Made by a program: the position numbers and the translations under genes. Shown piece after piece: positions 36,890-46,368 of a stretch of DNA of 64,000 nt. The first letter of the stretch is position 1. Each line of letters opens with the position of its first letter. The DNA comes from Shewanella eurypsychrophilus (GTDB lineage Bacteria; Pseudomonadota; Gammaproteobacteria; Enterobacterales; Shewanellaceae), in contig NZ_CP045503.2 of assembly GCF_007004545.3 (NCBI RefSeq), positions 2,078,501 through 2,142,500 of the forward strand. Reading direction: 5' to 3'. The notes under the pieces are model-generated. The model made no database searches and had not been told where the DNA came from. It saw only the letters and a program-made list of their open reading frames with translations.

Positions 36890-37528
36890 TTGTCAGCATT
36901 AAATCAAAAAAAGCAAAAGCAAACACACATAAATCCGGATCAGCTAAAGCAGTTGATTGAGGCAAGTCTATTTGTGTTAGCAAAGTCGGTCACGATAAAG
37001 ACGCTAAAAGAGACCGTGTTGGTGAATTTTAGCGTCACACACGTTAAAATTAAGACTGCTTTAGAAGAGTTACAACAAGATTATCAGGGGCGGGGCATTG
37101 AGTTAGTCAGCGTCGCCGGTGGCTATCGATTCCAGACTATCGAAGCACTAAGCCCTTATCTTCAGCCATTATGGCAGGAAAAGGCACCAAAATATTCACG
37201 TGCTACGTTAGAGACGTTAGCCGTCATAGCCTACAAACAACCTGTCACTCGAGGTGATATAGAGTTTGTCAGAGGCGTAGCTGTTAGCAGCCATACCATT
37301 AAAACGTTGACAGACAGACAGTGGATTAAGTCGGTAGGGCATAAAGAAGTGCCAGGCAGACCGGCTCTTTATGTCACAACCACCGAATTTTTAGCCTACT
37401 TTGGCTTAGATGCATTAAAGGATCTACCGCCGCTAACCGATACTGAGTCTTTAGAGGCGCTATTTTCTAATGCGGGCTCGGAAACCAGTCCAGAGGTCAC
37501 TAGTGATGTCGAACTGGTTGATAAATAA
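36890..37528 (+). CDS. scpB: Segregation and condensation protein ScpB
   Basis: 212 residues with the two winged-helix domains of ScpB; RATLETLAVIAYKQPVTRGDIEFVRGV is split across the conserved second domain. The TTG start immediately follows the scpA stop codon, so translation is probably coupled. Acts with ScpA in chromosome organisation. Confidence 0.92.
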   Translation: MSALNQKKQKQTHINPDQLKQLIEASLFVLAKSVTIKTLKETVLVNFSVTHVKIKTALEELQQDYQGRGIELVSVAGGYRFQTIEALSPYLQPLWQEKAPKYSRATLETLAVIAYKQPVTRGDIEFVRGVAVSSHTIKTLTDRQWIKSVGHKEVPGRPALYVTTTEFLAYFGLDALKDLPPLTDTESLEALFSNAGSETSPEVTSDVELVDK

Positions 37529-37723
37529 TTGTTTGCGTCCTTGGTGCAGGTGCGTTTGGAATTAATGGCCATGGCTGAAAAGGTCTTCATGTCATTTGAG
37601 ATAGGTTCTTCATTAACCTGTTTTGCGTATAGGCTATTTTCCCTGTAAACTAATGCGTTAAAGAGGCATTTTTAGCTATGTGTACATAACTGGGTACATA
37701 ATTAAAATCCTACCGAATTATCA

Positions 37724-37752
37724 TTAATCTAAGTTATTGTTACTTAGATTAA
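37724..37752 (+). promoter_or_regulatory. Leader hairpin before rluB
   Basis: A perfect 11-bp inverted repeat (TTAATCTAAGT / ACTTAGATTAA) with a seven-base loop ends 20 bases before the rluB ATG. It has no full T tract after it. It could be a leader structure or an operator. Confidence 0.45.
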
Positions 37753-37772
37753 AAGTCTTAAAGAGTTAACTA

Positions 37773-38645
37773 ATGAGTGAAAAATTGCAGAAAGTCTTGG
37801 CCCGTGCAGGCCATGGCTCCCGTCGTGAGATGGAGGCATGGATTGCTGCAGGTCGAATTAGTATAGATGGTGAGATAGCTAACCTGGGTGATCGTATCGA
37901 AGCCGATGTGAAGATCCGTATCGATGGTCGCGCCATTTCAATTAAGTCTGAAGAAGATCTTGTTTGTCGTGTGATTGCCTATCATAAGCCTGAAGGCGAG
38001 ATATGTAGCCGCAAAGATCCTGAAGGTCGTCCAACCGTATTCGATCGTCTGCCTAAGACCCGCGACTCACGTTGGGTTGCTGTGGGCCGTCTGGATATCA
38101 ATACCTCAGGTCTTTTATTGTTCACCTCTGATGGTGAGCTTGCCAACCGCTTGATGCATCCATCAAATGAAGTTGAGCGTGAATACGCTGTACGTACTTT
38201 CGGTGAAGTCAATGATGCCTGTATTCAACGTCTTCGTACGGGTGTGACCCTTGAAGATGGTCCTGCTAGCTTTGATAAAGTTAAAGCGGCTGGCGGTGAA
38301 GGCATGAACAAGTGGTGGCATGTGTCACTGGCTGAGGGTCGTAACCGTGAGGTTCGCCGTTTATGGGAGTCTCAAGAGGTTCAGGTGAGCCGTTTGATCC
38401 GTATCAGTTATGGCGCAATTGAACTGCCTAAATCTCTACCACGTGGTGGTTGGGTTGAGCTGACACTCGAGCAAGTTAACTACTTGAGAAAAACTGCTGG
38501 AATGGATCAAGAGACACGCTCTATCATGGGAACCGATAAGCACAGTGTGGCTCGCTCGAAAGTGAAGGGTGCAAAAATCCGCCGTGCAGTACGTAAGCAC
38601 AAATCGGTAGCTGCCAAACCTAAGCCTACTCGTAAGAGAGTCTAG
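37773..38645 (+). CDS. rluB: 23S rRNA pseudouridine synthase RluB
   Basis: 290 residues. An N-terminal S4 RNA-binding domain ([19 protein letters not shown]) is followed by the RsuA-type catalytic domain with the aspartate motif [14 protein letters not shown]. The C terminus is a basic tail. RluB makes pseudouridine 2605 of 23S rRNA in E. coli. It follows scpAB on the same strand after a 244-bp gap that holds the leader hairpin. Confidence 0.93.
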   Translation: MSEKLQKVLARAGHGSRREMEAWIAAGRISIDGEIANLGDRIEADVKIRIDGRAISIKSEEDLVCRVIAYHKPEGEICSRKDPEGRPTVFDRLPKTRDSRWVAVGRLDINTSGLLLFTSDGELANRLMHPSNEVEREYAVRTFGEVNDACIQRLRTGVTLEDGPASFDKVKAAGGEGMNKWWHVSLAEGRNREVRRLWESQEVQVSRLIRISYGAIELPKSLPRGGWVELTLEQVNYLRKTAGMDQETRSIMGTDKHSVARSKVKGAKIRRAVRKHKSVAAKPKPTRKRV

Positions 38646-38659
38646 TTAAACAAGTGACG

Positions 38660-38700
38660 AGTTCCTAGATTTTAGTACCTAGGAACTAGGAACTAGGAAC
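38660..38700. repeat. AGTTCCTAG palindrome plus TAGGAAC direct repeats
   Basis: AGTTCCTAG (38660-38668) pairs with CTAGGAACT (38679-38687), and TAGGAAC then repeats twice more. The same palindrome occurs at 40046-40079, so the pair flanks the sialidase-like pseudogene. Confidence 0.7.
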
Positions 38701-38708
38701 GTTAAGAA

Positions 38709-38732
38709 AAGGCTGCATTTGCAGCCTTTTTT
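38709..38732 (+). terminator. rluB terminator
   Basis: AAGGCTGCA and TGCAGCCTT form a 9-bp stem with a two-base gap, followed by T6. The repeat element starts at the end of the T run. Confidence 0.85.
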
Positions 38733-38870
38733 ACGTCTGGAACGTTTATGCAATATTTACAGGGATAGTAAAAATATTGCTTTACGTCTGGACTTCTCGT
38801 AACAAGAGTTATGCAATATTTACAGGGGGCTGTGATGTTCCCGACATCAGTTAGACATTGCCTACTTCTG
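38733..38870 (+). repeat. Dispersed terminator-associated repeat, copy A
   Basis: Starts ACGTCTGGAAC at the end of the rluB terminator. It contains TTATGCAATATTTACAGGG twice, an inverted AATATTGC and the shared block TGTTCCCGACATCAGTT. The same blocks occur at 49394-49511. Confidence 0.75.
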
Positions 38871-39113
38871 AGTTGAATGAGTTCAAAAGGGATCACCATT
38901 CCCTCATTAATTCGTCTTGAATTATACCGCCAAAAATAACTCTGAACTGACCACTTTCTTATACCGAGTGGTATGAATCCCAGATTAAATCTCACTGTCT
39001 CACTTAAAGCTCTCTCACTTCCTCATTTGAAGCTCTATATTGACTGTCTTTGCATTAACTCATTAAATTATATACTTTCTATGTATCATCAAAATATTGT
39101 GAGGAGCGACATA

Positions 39114-40043
39114 ATGGAATTGATATCGGCTAATAAAATTTGGGATAAAGCCCCTCATAATGCTTTTACCGATCTAGCTCGGTTTAACGGTGAACTTTAC
39201 TTAGTGTTTCGTGAGGGATGCGAGCATGTATCAGCTGAAGGTCATTTACGATTATTGCGCTCCAATAATGAAGGTAAGAGCTGGCACTCAGCAGGTCTTT
39301 TTAAGTTAGCAGGTAGAGATCTACGGGATGGAAAGCTAGCTGTATTTAACGGTTAATTATTGATATTTGGTGCCGGACCGATAAGAGAACCGGAGCCCCA
39401 AGCACTTAGATCTTATGTTTGGCGTAGCGCTGATGGGACACAATGGGCTGATCCAGTGAAGATAGTAAAGGACAGTGAATGGCTATGGCGTATCACACCG
39501 TTTAAAAACAGTCTTTACGGAATTGCCTACTTCCCTCATGAGTTGGATGGCTATGTGGCGCCCTATCAAAGTTTAAATGGCATAGGTTATCAAGCTCTTG
39601 TCCCAAAATTAAATCAGGCTGGCTATGTTAATGAGTCGGGTTTGATTTTCGATAAACTTGGTCATTCTCATTGCTTACTCAGGCGGGATCCTGTTTTCGG
39701 GCCAGAACAAAATGCGTTGCTTGGTACTGCTCAGCCACCTTATATAGATTGGTGTTGGCAGGAGTTAGATAAGCGTATCGGTGGGCCGGTTAGCTTTTTT
39801 TATCAAGGAAGACATCTTGCCGTGGTGCGCTTATATGATGAGAAAGTAAGAACCTCTCTGGTTGAAATACATGAAGAGACTGGCGAGATCCAAGAATTAC
39901 TCACATTACCTTCGGGAGGAGATACGAGTTATGCGGGGGTGATACTGGATGGTGACCTTTTGAAAGTGAGTTATTACTCCTCTCATGAGGGGAAGAGTGC
40001 TATCTACTTTGCAGTGATTAGCTTGTCAGCAGTAGCAGTATAA
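39114..40043 (+). pseudogene. Sialidase-like (Asp-box) gene interrupted by an in-frame stop
   Basis: One continuous frame of about 308 residues is broken only by TAA at 39354-39356 (codon 81). Start ATG 39114 follows GAGGAG. Asp-box-like motifs are visible on both sides (SNNEGKSW before and SADGTQW after the stop), suggesting a BNR/sialidase-type beta-propeller, with no signal peptide. AAA to TAA in the segment NG-*-LLIFGAG would be the simplest cause. Sequence on both sides is otherwise well kept, so the change looks recent, or a sequencing error or stop read-through is possible. The gene stands alone between repeats. Confidence 0.75.
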
Positions 40044-40045
40044 GG

Positions 40046-40079
40046 ATGAGTTCCTAGTGTTGAAATTCTAGGAACTCAT
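40046..40079 (+). terminator. ATGAGTTCCTAG palindrome after the sialidase-like gene
   Basis: Arms ATGAGTTCCTAG (40046-40057) and CTAGGAACTCAT (40068-40079) form a perfect 12-bp stem directly after the stop codon. It is followed by TTTAAG repeats rather than a clean T run, so it may terminate weakly. Confidence 0.55.
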
Positions 40080-40143
40080 TTAAGCACTAAATTTAAGTCT
40101 ATATTTTAAGCACTATATTTAAGCTCTATATTTAAGGACTATG
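40079..40143. repeat. Short A/T-rich tandem repeat
   Basis: About five imperfect ~13-bp units of the form TTTAAGCACTATA lie between the sialidase-like gene and yciK. Confidence 0.8.
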
Positions 40144-40150
40144 TACAGAA

Positions 40151-40888
40151 TTACTGAGCGCTAAGTTGCTGGCCATTTACACTGGCCGAATCATCACCCA
40201 TCAGGTAAAGGTAAGTAGGCATAAGGTCTTCAGGCTCTTTAAGCGTACTAGGGTTCTCAGCAGGGTAAGCATTGGCACGCATAGCGGTACGAGTTGCACC
40301 TGGATTGATGCTGTTTACTCTCACATTGGACCCTTCATATTCATCGGCAATTGATTGCATCATGCCTTCTGTGGCGAACTTAGAAATTGCATATTCTCCC
40401 CAAAATGCACGGCCTTGGCGCCCAACGCCACTGGATGTGAAAACAAGGGAGGCAAGTGGTGCCTTTTTCATCACAGGTAGCAGGGCTTTAGTCATCATAA
40501 TCTCAGCGATAACATTGATCTGCATGACCTCCTTTACCGAATCCATTGAGATGTGCTCAAACGGCCCTAATACACCGAGTTTACCTGCATTGTGGAGTAG
40601 ACCGTCAAGGTGACCAAACTGCTCTTCGATAGTTTCAGCCATATCGATATAGTTTTGCTCAGTTGCACCCTGCAGATCTAACGGCACGATGGCAGGCTTT
40701 GGCGAACCCGCTTGCACAATGTGGTCGTATACAGCTTCCAGTTTTTTAACGGTTTTGCCTAGTAAGATAACCGTAGCGCCGTGTTTGGCGAAATGTATTG
40801 CAGCAGTGCGACCTATGCCGTCTCCCGCACCTGTTACTAAGATTGTTTTGTTAATAAGTAGATCTTTTGCAGCTTGATATTCCAACAT
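40151..40888 (-). CDS. yciK: Short-chain dehydrogenase YciK
   Basis: 245 residues of the SDR family, very like E. coli YciK. The cofactor motif VTGAGDGIGR lies near residue 19, the structural LHNAG near 90, and the catalytic Ser with YAISKFATEG (Tyr-x3-Lys) near 165. The specific substrate is not established. It stands alone and is divergent from the VolA-like gene. Confidence 0.92.
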   Translation of the reverse strand: MLEYQAAKDLLINKTILVTGAGDGIGRTAAIHFAKHGATVILLGKTVKKLEAVYDHIVQAGSPKPAIVPLDLQGATEQNYIDMAETIEEQFGHLDGLLHNAGKLGVLGPFEHISMDSVKEVMQINVIAEIMMTKALLPVMKKAPLASLVFTSSGVGRQGRAFWGEYAISKFATEGMMQSIADEYEGSNVRVNSINPGATRTAMRANAYPAENPSTLKEPEDLMPTYLYLMGDDSASVNGQQLSAQ

Positions 40889-41070
40889 GAGTCAATATTT
40901 CCTGTCGGCGGAAAACCCCGCCACCTCTAGAGTCACTGATGCGATAAACACTTGTTTTAAACAAATGATTAAGTATTGTTCGTATGATCACTGGCCTTGT
41001 GTGACAAAAATGTAGCTAAGTATATATTTTTACGTTAACTTGAGCTTAGGTAAGGGCTTAAAAAAGTCCT

Positions 41071-41111
41071 ATTTGGTCACACGGTATTGCCTATTGTGAC
41101 CAAATTTTTTG
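41071..41111 (+). promoter_or_regulatory. Leader hairpin with T tract before the lipase gene
   Basis: ATTTGGTCACA (41071-41081) and TGTGACCAAAT (41095-41105) form a perfect 11-bp stem followed by T6, 48 bp before the lipase ATG. A possible promoter lies upstream (TATATA at 41021-41026), so the hairpin would sit in the 5' leader and look like an attenuator. Confidence 0.55.
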
Positions 41112-41152
41112 GGGAAAACAAAAATTATTACAACAAGATTTGGGGAACAAAG

Positions 41153-43633
41153 ATGAAAAGACTCTTTTTGGGTGTTGCGATTGCCTCTGCGCTAGGACTT
41201 ACAGCCTGTAGTGAAGATAGTGTTGATGAGCTAAAAGATAAGGTTGAGCCTCTGATCCCTGAGTCTCATATGGTGTTCGATCCAGCCAATGGTGCAGTTC
41301 CTTTGCCCAATGATTTGCTATTTAGTGGCACTCTGGATGGTACTATTCACATCCCAGGCGAAGCGCTAGATGGAAGCAGTGATTATAGCGATCCTTCTAT
41401 GGCACTTGGTGCTCTCGATGGTTGGTCTACAACTGCGCCAATCTCTATTACTGTTGACCCAGCGACTGATCATGACGGCACAGTATTGAGTTTAGATGTT
41501 GCATCTGTTTATCAACCCGGCGCTGTCAGAGTTTTTGAAGCGACTGTCGGTGGTCCTCTATCTTCCGATCCAGAATGCGGTGCAAATCCATCGGCTTCTG
41601 CGTGTAAAGTGGGTGATGAACTGACTTTTGGTGTCGATTTTGTTTCCAAAGGTTCTGGCAATACCATCGCCATTGTCCCTTTGAAGCCGCTTAAAGCTGG
41701 CCAGTCATATATTTATACAACCACTAATTTAATTATGGACTCAGAGGGGCGACCCATCGCGCCTTCTAGCACCTATGGTCTTCTTAAGCTAGATATTGAC
41801 ACTCACCCACTTGAGACCCCTGATCAATTGATGTTGCAGACCTTAGTGAATAGCTACGAAAAAGGCATAGCAGCAGAACACGGAGTCGATACTGAGACCA
41901 TTAGTTATGCGGGTCTGTTTACGACTCAATCAGTGGCAGATGTTTATGAAACAACCAAGCTATTGATGGTTGAGCCGGGTTCTCCCTATGCGCCTACTTT
42001 CTCTGTGGCGCCGACCCCATTAGGCTATACCGTCGCAATGGCAGCTGGACTGACTCCCGCCGATGGAATCGCTTATGCGCTAGCTGATATGGCAAACGTT
42101 TATGGCGCTGAGCTTACACTTCCAGTATTTGGTGATTGTTCGTCATCTGCTTGTTTAGATGAAAACATGCAGCCGACAATCAATGGCAGCTGGAAAGCAT
42201 ATGGTGATAGCCCTGTATCAGTGTTGTTAGCACTGCAAACTGGCACCATGAGTCAGGAAAACTATGGTATGCAAGCCATGGCATACGAAATTGATCCAGC
42301 AGCTGGTATTGCTAACCCTGCGCTTTTAGCCGGTAAAGCCTGGTTACTCGATGATGGCACAGCGGCCGATAAAGCTAAGCACTTGACCAAATTTAACCCT
42401 ATTCCAGCAATTAAGGGCTATGAGAAGGTCCCCGTCTTTATTACATTGCCCGATGCTGCAAAACTGGCTGCCTTTAATGCTCAACAAGGCTTGCCATTTA
42501 CTCCTCCGACAGCAGGTTGGCCAACCAATATTGCCTTACATGGTCTAGGCGGCGGTAAAGAAGCTGCTATGACATTTGCAGGAACTTATGCTGCTATGGG
42601 TATAGCAACGGTTGCAATTGATCATCCTCTGCATGGTGCACGCTCTTTCGATGCAAATGGTGATGGTGTCTATGAAATATCGGCATCAGCACCTGAGTTT
42701 GGTTATGCTGTTGGCACGCCAGAGGCATTCGTTAATGGTAATCCTTTAGCCTTTATAAACATCGCAAGTACGCTATCAACCCGTGATAACTTCCGCCAGA
42801 GCGTGGTCGATCACTTAGGTGTTCGTCTAGCACTGACAGGCTTATCAATGCAGTTAGCTCAGATGGAGCTTCCTCAGATTTTTGATATAGGCAAGATAAG
42901 CTCACAAGGGATCAGTCTTGGCGGGATTGTTAATACTAACTTTTCAGCTTATGCGAGCACAGGCTTAACGCATCCTGCAACAGGAACAGCATTGCCGAAT
43001 GTCTATGCGCTAAATGCTTCATCGTTAGTCGCACCAGCTGGTGGTTTAGCTGGGGCTTTCGTTGGCTCGCCAACGTTCGCGCCTATGCTTGAAGAAAGCA
43101 TTTTAGCCAGTGATTCATTCCAAGCGCTTGTCGATGAGGCTAATACCGCAGGATATGAGCCAGGCTCTGATGAGTATGCCGCTTTAGTTGCTGCAGTTTA
43201 TGCTGAGTTTATTCCAACGTTTGCGTTTGCCGTACAAACTGCGATTGATAGTGCAGATCCTGTTAACCATGGCGCTATGCTAAAAGCGACGGGTCTTCCA
43301 GTGCACTTGATTGAAGTTGTTGGTGATGGAACAGATGAAAACAAGCCCGATCAGGTACTGCCTAACAGTGTTGAAGGCTTCCCTACATCAGGTACAGAAC
43401 CGCTCATTGCAGCTTTAGGATTAGAGTGTATTGAGACAACAACGGCAAGTTCTGGTGCGGTTAGATTTACAGAAGGGCATCATAGCTCACTGACTGATCC
43501 AGCAGGAACGGCATCAACGGTAGAGATGCAGCAGCAAGTTGCAGCATTCGCGCTTACTGCAGGAAAAGGTTCGGCGACTATCTTGGTTGAGAATACCGAT
43601 ATTATTCAGCCTTGTGCCGTTCCAGCAGGCTAA
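41153..43633 (+). CDS. VolA/Pla-1/cef-family lipoprotein lipase
   Basis: About 826 residues. A lipoprotein signal peptide (MKRLFLGVAIASALGLTAC) ends at the lipidated cysteine. The lipase motif G-I-S-L-G with Ser588 lies in SQGISLGGIVN, and a GLGGGKE oxyanion-type segment precedes it. The family includes the surface-exposed lysophospholipase VolA of Vibrio cholerae and Pla-1/cef-type lipases, which release fatty acids from host or environmental lipids. The ATG at 41153 is behind TTGGGGAAC; the upstream in-frame start would ruin the signal peptide. Confidence 0.9.
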   Translation: MKRLFLGVAIASALGLTACSEDSVDELKDKVEPLIPESHMVFDPANGAVPLPNDLLFSGTLDGTIHIPGEALDGSSDYSDPSMALGALDGWSTTAPISITVDPATDHDGTVLSLDVASVYQPGAVRVFEATVGGPLSSDPECGANPSASACKVGDELTFGVDFVSKGSGNTIAIVPLKPLKAGQSYIYTTTNLIMDSEGRPIAPSSTYGLLKLDIDTHPLETPDQLMLQTLVNSYEKGIAAEHGVDTETISYAGLFTTQSVADVYETTKLLMVEPGSPYAPTFSVAPTPLGYTVAMAAGLTPADGIAYALADMANVYGAELTLPVFGDCSSSACLDENMQPTINGSWKAYGDSPVSVLLALQTGTMSQENYGMQAMAYEIDPAAGIANPALLAGKAWLLDDGTAADKAKHLTKFNPIPAIKGYEKVPVFITLPDAAKLAAFNAQQGLPFTPPTAGWPTNIALHGLGGGKEAAMTFAGTYAAMGIATVAIDHPLHGARSFDANGDGVYEISASAPEFGYAVGTPEAFVNGNPLAFINIASTLSTRDNFRQSVVDHLGVRLALTGLSMQLAQMELPQIFDIGKISSQGISLGGIVNTNFSAYASTGLTHPATGTALPNVYALNASSLVAPAGGLAGAFVGSPTFAPMLEESILASDSFQALVDEANTAGYEPGSDEYAALVAAVYAEFIPTFAFAVQTAIDSADPVNHGAMLKATGLPVHLIEVVGDGTDENKPDQVLPNSVEGFPTSGTEPLIAALGLECIETTTASSGAVRFTEGHHSSLTDPAGTASTVEMQQQVAAFALTAGKGSATILVENTDIIQPCAVPAG

Positions 43634-43657
43634 CACTTAATTAAAGATTAACTCTTG

Positions 43658-43684
43658 AAACCCAGCATTTGCTGGGTTTTTTAT
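43658..43684 (+). terminator. Lipase gene terminator
   Basis: AAACCCAGCA and TGCTGGGTTT form a 10-bp stem followed by a T run, 25 bp after the stop codon. Confidence 0.88.
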
Positions 43685-43763
43685 TGGCTTATTTGTTATT
43701 AGGTCAATGACTGATAGAATAACGCCAATTTGCATTAAAGATAAAATTAAGCCGGAGTAGACT

Positions 43764-44795
43764 TTGGAATTTTTGTACGAGTATGGACTATTTTTTGCTA
43801 AAGCAATTACCATAGTGTTGTCGATTATCGCTGTTGTTATTCTAGTACTTGCCTCTGCTGTAAAGCAAAAAGGTGAGAAAGGTGAGTTGAGGTTAACTAA
43901 CTTATCTGAAGAGCTTCAAAACCTAAAGCATGATCTCAAAGAAGAGCTACTCAGTAAGAAACAGTTCAAAGCTTATGAAAAACAGTTGAAAGCTGATGAG
44001 AAAGCAAAAGAGAAAGCTGAAAAAGAGCAGACGGAAGATATCCTAGAGCCTAAGGTATTTGTGGTCGACTTTAAAGGCAGTATCGATGCAGCTGAGGTGG
44101 CGTCACTTCGTGAAGAGATCAGCGCGATTATTGCTATTGCTGAAAAGGGTGATGAAGTCATCGTCAACGTTGAGAGTGGTGGCGGTATGGTCCATGGTTA
44201 TGGACTCGCTTCAAGTCAGCTCGATAGGCTACGTCAGGCTGATATCCCACTGACTATTTGTGTTGATAAAGTGGCTGCCAGTGGGGGGTATATGATGGCC
44301 TGTGTGGCGAACAAAGTTTATGCCGCACCGTTTGCAATTGTGGGATCTATAGGTGTTGTAGCCCAAATTCCTAATTTTCATAAATTGCTTAAAAAGCACG
44401 ATATCGATTATGAGCAGCATACGGCAGGTGACTTTAAACGTACGTTAACCTTGTTTGGTGAAAACACCGATGAAGGTCGTGAGAAGTTTCAAAAAGAGCT
44501 TGAAGAAACCCATGTGTTGTTCAAAGAGTTTATTGCTAAATATCGTCCAGAGTTAGATCTTGAGAAGGTGGCTACTGGTGAACATTGGTATGGACAGCAA
44601 GCGATCGAGTTAGGTTTAGTCGATGAAATTTCGACCAGCGATGATGTGATTATGAAGCTAGCGAAAGAGAAAACTGTCATTAAAGTGCGTTATCAGCTCA
44701 AGAAAAAGTTTGCTGATAAAATTGCGCATGCAGCTTCGCTGTCATTCAATGGTATCTTCAATAAGCTTGCAGAGAAGAATCAACCGCTAGGCTGA
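43764..44795 (+). CDS. sohB: Inner-membrane S49 protease SohB
   Basis: 343 residues, close to E. coli SohB along its length. An N-terminal membrane helix (about 8-30) precedes a lysine-rich charged segment and the S49 domain. The Ser/Lys dyad is likely Ser173 (AASGGYMMA) and Lys225 (GDFKRTL), 52 residues apart as in SppA-type enzymes. The TTG start at 43764 follows CGGAG and aligns with the E. coli N terminus. Probably acts on membrane or signal-peptide substrates in the periplasm. Confidence 0.93.
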   Translation: MEFLYEYGLFFAKAITIVLSIIAVVILVLASAVKQKGEKGELRLTNLSEELQNLKHDLKEELLSKKQFKAYEKQLKADEKAKEKAEKEQTEDILEPKVFVVDFKGSIDAAEVASLREEISAIIAIAEKGDEVIVNVESGGGMVHGYGLASSQLDRLRQADIPLTICVDKVAASGGYMMACVANKVYAAPFAIVGSIGVVAQIPNFHKLLKKHDIDYEQHTAGDFKRTLTLFGENTDEGREKFQKELEETHVLFKEFIAKYRPELDLEKVATGEHWYGQQAIELGLVDEISTSDDVIMKLAKEKTVIKVRYQLKKKFADKIAHAASLSFNGIFNKLAEKNQPLG

Positions 44796-44823
44796 TTTTG
44801 TGCACAATGAACTGCAAACATTA

Positions 44824-44852
44824 AAAAAGCCTGCTAAATGCAGGCTTTTTAT
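44824..44852. terminator. Bidirectional terminator, sohB / zinc-finger gene
   Basis: AAAAAGCCTGC and GCAGGCTTTTT form an 11-bp stem around TAAAT, with A's on one flank and T's on the other, between convergent genes. Confidence 0.88.
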
Positions 44853-44870
44853 TGACTGTAGAAAATATGA

Positions 44871-45227
44871 CTAGTGGGTTAATCTCAGTTCATGCCTATG
44901 TTCGTGAGCATAACTTTCGGCACATAGGGCGCATCTCTGTTCCACAGGATCTAAAATTAAACGCTCTGGTTCAATTTCGCTTTCGCAATCCGAGCAAAGC
45001 CCATAAAGACCAATATCGAGTTGACAAAATGCGGCATCAAGTTTGGTTAGTTGACTAAAAAGAGGATGGTCACTTAGGGCGGCATTAGTGAGCAGAGCAA
45101 TGAGCTCACAAAGATTAGTGCCTTGCGAGTCAATGCCGATCTGCTTACGTTCCGCAAGCTGACCAATCTCTATCCTTAGATTAGTTTCTATTTTTGACAA
45201 TTCATGTCTAATTTGCGGGTGACTCAC
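44871..45227 (-). CDS. DksA/TraR-type zinc-finger protein
   Basis: 118 residues. An N-terminal helical segment is followed by a four-cysteine zinc finger (CSDC...CALC, C-x2-C-x17-C-x2-C) of the DksA/TraR family. Such proteins bind RNA polymerase through its secondary channel. It is shorter than DksA (151) and longer than TraR (73), so it is a paralogue whose exact role is unknown. The GTG start lies nine bases after GAGG. Confidence 0.85.
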   Translation of the reverse strand: MSHPQIRHELSKIETNLRIEIGQLAERKQIGIDSQGTNLCELIALLTNAALSDHPLFSQLTKLDAAFCQLDIGLYGLCSDCESEIEPERLILDPVEQRCALCAESYAHEHRHELRLTH

Positions 45228-45435
45228 GAGAAAAGACCTCTTTATTAATTTAGCTATTTAGTCTAAACCGATGCAGAGATACCGCTATGACTAAGATCAA
45301 AAACTGAGTCATATTTAATGTTTAAATCAGCAGGATGTCACTGGGATCAGGAAGTTTTGTCTATTTTTTAATGGAGGTACGACCAGCAAGGTGATTCTTG
45401 CTGATTTCAGCATACTTTAGATTCATGTTAGTGGA

Positions 45436-46368
45436 TTAAACTTGAGCTTTGAGCAAGGTGAGGATATCTGGCGTTTTCTTTAATACCCTGACTTGAACAA
45501 AAAGTTCATCAGCTTGACTGTATTGCTTGGCAATAAATTTGAGCCATTGCTTAATTCGAGCTGGATAATATTTCTCTTTTTCACTGACTATTTCATATTC
45601 AGAATATTGTAAAAGTAGCTGTAACACTTTGGCCCATGGCATTTTAGCTTGATCGCCTTTGATCACATGGGCTAAGTTGGGAACGGCTAAGGCACCACGA
45701 CCTATCATCACATCATCACATTGACTGACTTGTTGACATTTAAGGTAATCTTCTCGGCTCCACACCTCACCATTTGCGATCACAGGCATTGCAACTGACG
45801 ATTTTATCTTTTGGATATACAGCCAATGTGCAGGGGGCTTATAGCCTTCTTCCTTGGTTCTTGCATGCACGGTCAACTCAGTCGCACCTGCGGCTTCAAT
45901 AGCCTGAGCAATCTCAACACAGCGACTCTTATCATCCCATCCTAAACGGATTTTTGCCGATACGGGGAATTTTTCATCTACAGCTTCGCGCACAGCTTTC
46001 ACCACTTTGTAAATGGTTTCAGGCTGTTTGAGCATTGCCGCACCCCCATTACTACGATTTACCATAGGTGCCGGACAGCCAAAGTTTAAATCAACGCCAA
46101 GGGAGCCAAGTTCAATCGCTCTTATCGCATTTTCAGCCATCCATTGAGGATGCTGACCTAAAAGTTGTAATCGTACCGGAGTGCCAGACAGCGTTTTACT
46201 CTCATTCGCTAGCTCAGCACATAGACGATAAAATACTTTTTCAGGCAAGAGCTGATCAACCACACGAATAAATTCACTGATCACCAGATCGTAGCCGCCA
46301 ACACCGGTTAATAGTGCTCGCATCGGCGCATCGGCGACGCCTTCCATAGGGGCAAGTATTACACGCAT
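45436..46368 (-). CDS. dusC: tRNA-dihydrouridine(16) synthase DusC
   Basis: 310 residues of the FMN-dependent dihydrouridine synthase family, matching DusC rather than DusA or DusB (MRVILAPMEGV start and VRLQLLGQHPQW). The catalytic Cys98 is in GVDLNFGCPAP. It reduces U16 in tRNAs. Stands alone; 208 bp separate it from the zinc-finger gene. Confidence 0.94.
   Translation of the reverse strand: MRVILAPMEGVADAPMRALLTGVGGYDLVISEFIRVVDQLLPEKVFYRLCAELANESKTLSGTPVRLQLLGQHPQWMAENAIRAIELGSLGVDLNFGCPAPMVNRSNGGAAMLKQPETIYKVVKAVREAVDEKFPVSAKIRLGWDDKSRCVEIAQAIEAAGATELTVHARTKEEGYKPPAHWLYIQKIKSSVAMPVIANGEVWSREDYLKCQQVSQCDDVMIGRGALAVPNLAHVIKGDQAKMPWAKVLQLLLQYSEYEIVSEKEKYYPARIKQWLKFIAKQYSQADELFVQVRVLKKTPDILTLLKAQV

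Larger units (their letters stand above)
38646..39113. other. Repeat-rich intergenic region rluB - sialidase-like gene
   Basis: No gene is supported. It holds, in order, an AGTTCCTAG palindrome with repeated TAGGAAC, the rluB terminator, two copies of the GTCTGG repeat element and an ATACC-N4-GGTAT palindrome. Confidence 0.7.

Noticed and set aside
26736..45347. GATGTCACTGGGAT at about 26736 and 45334 as a repeat family
   Set aside because: Only two short copies with unrelated flanks; chance cannot be excluded.
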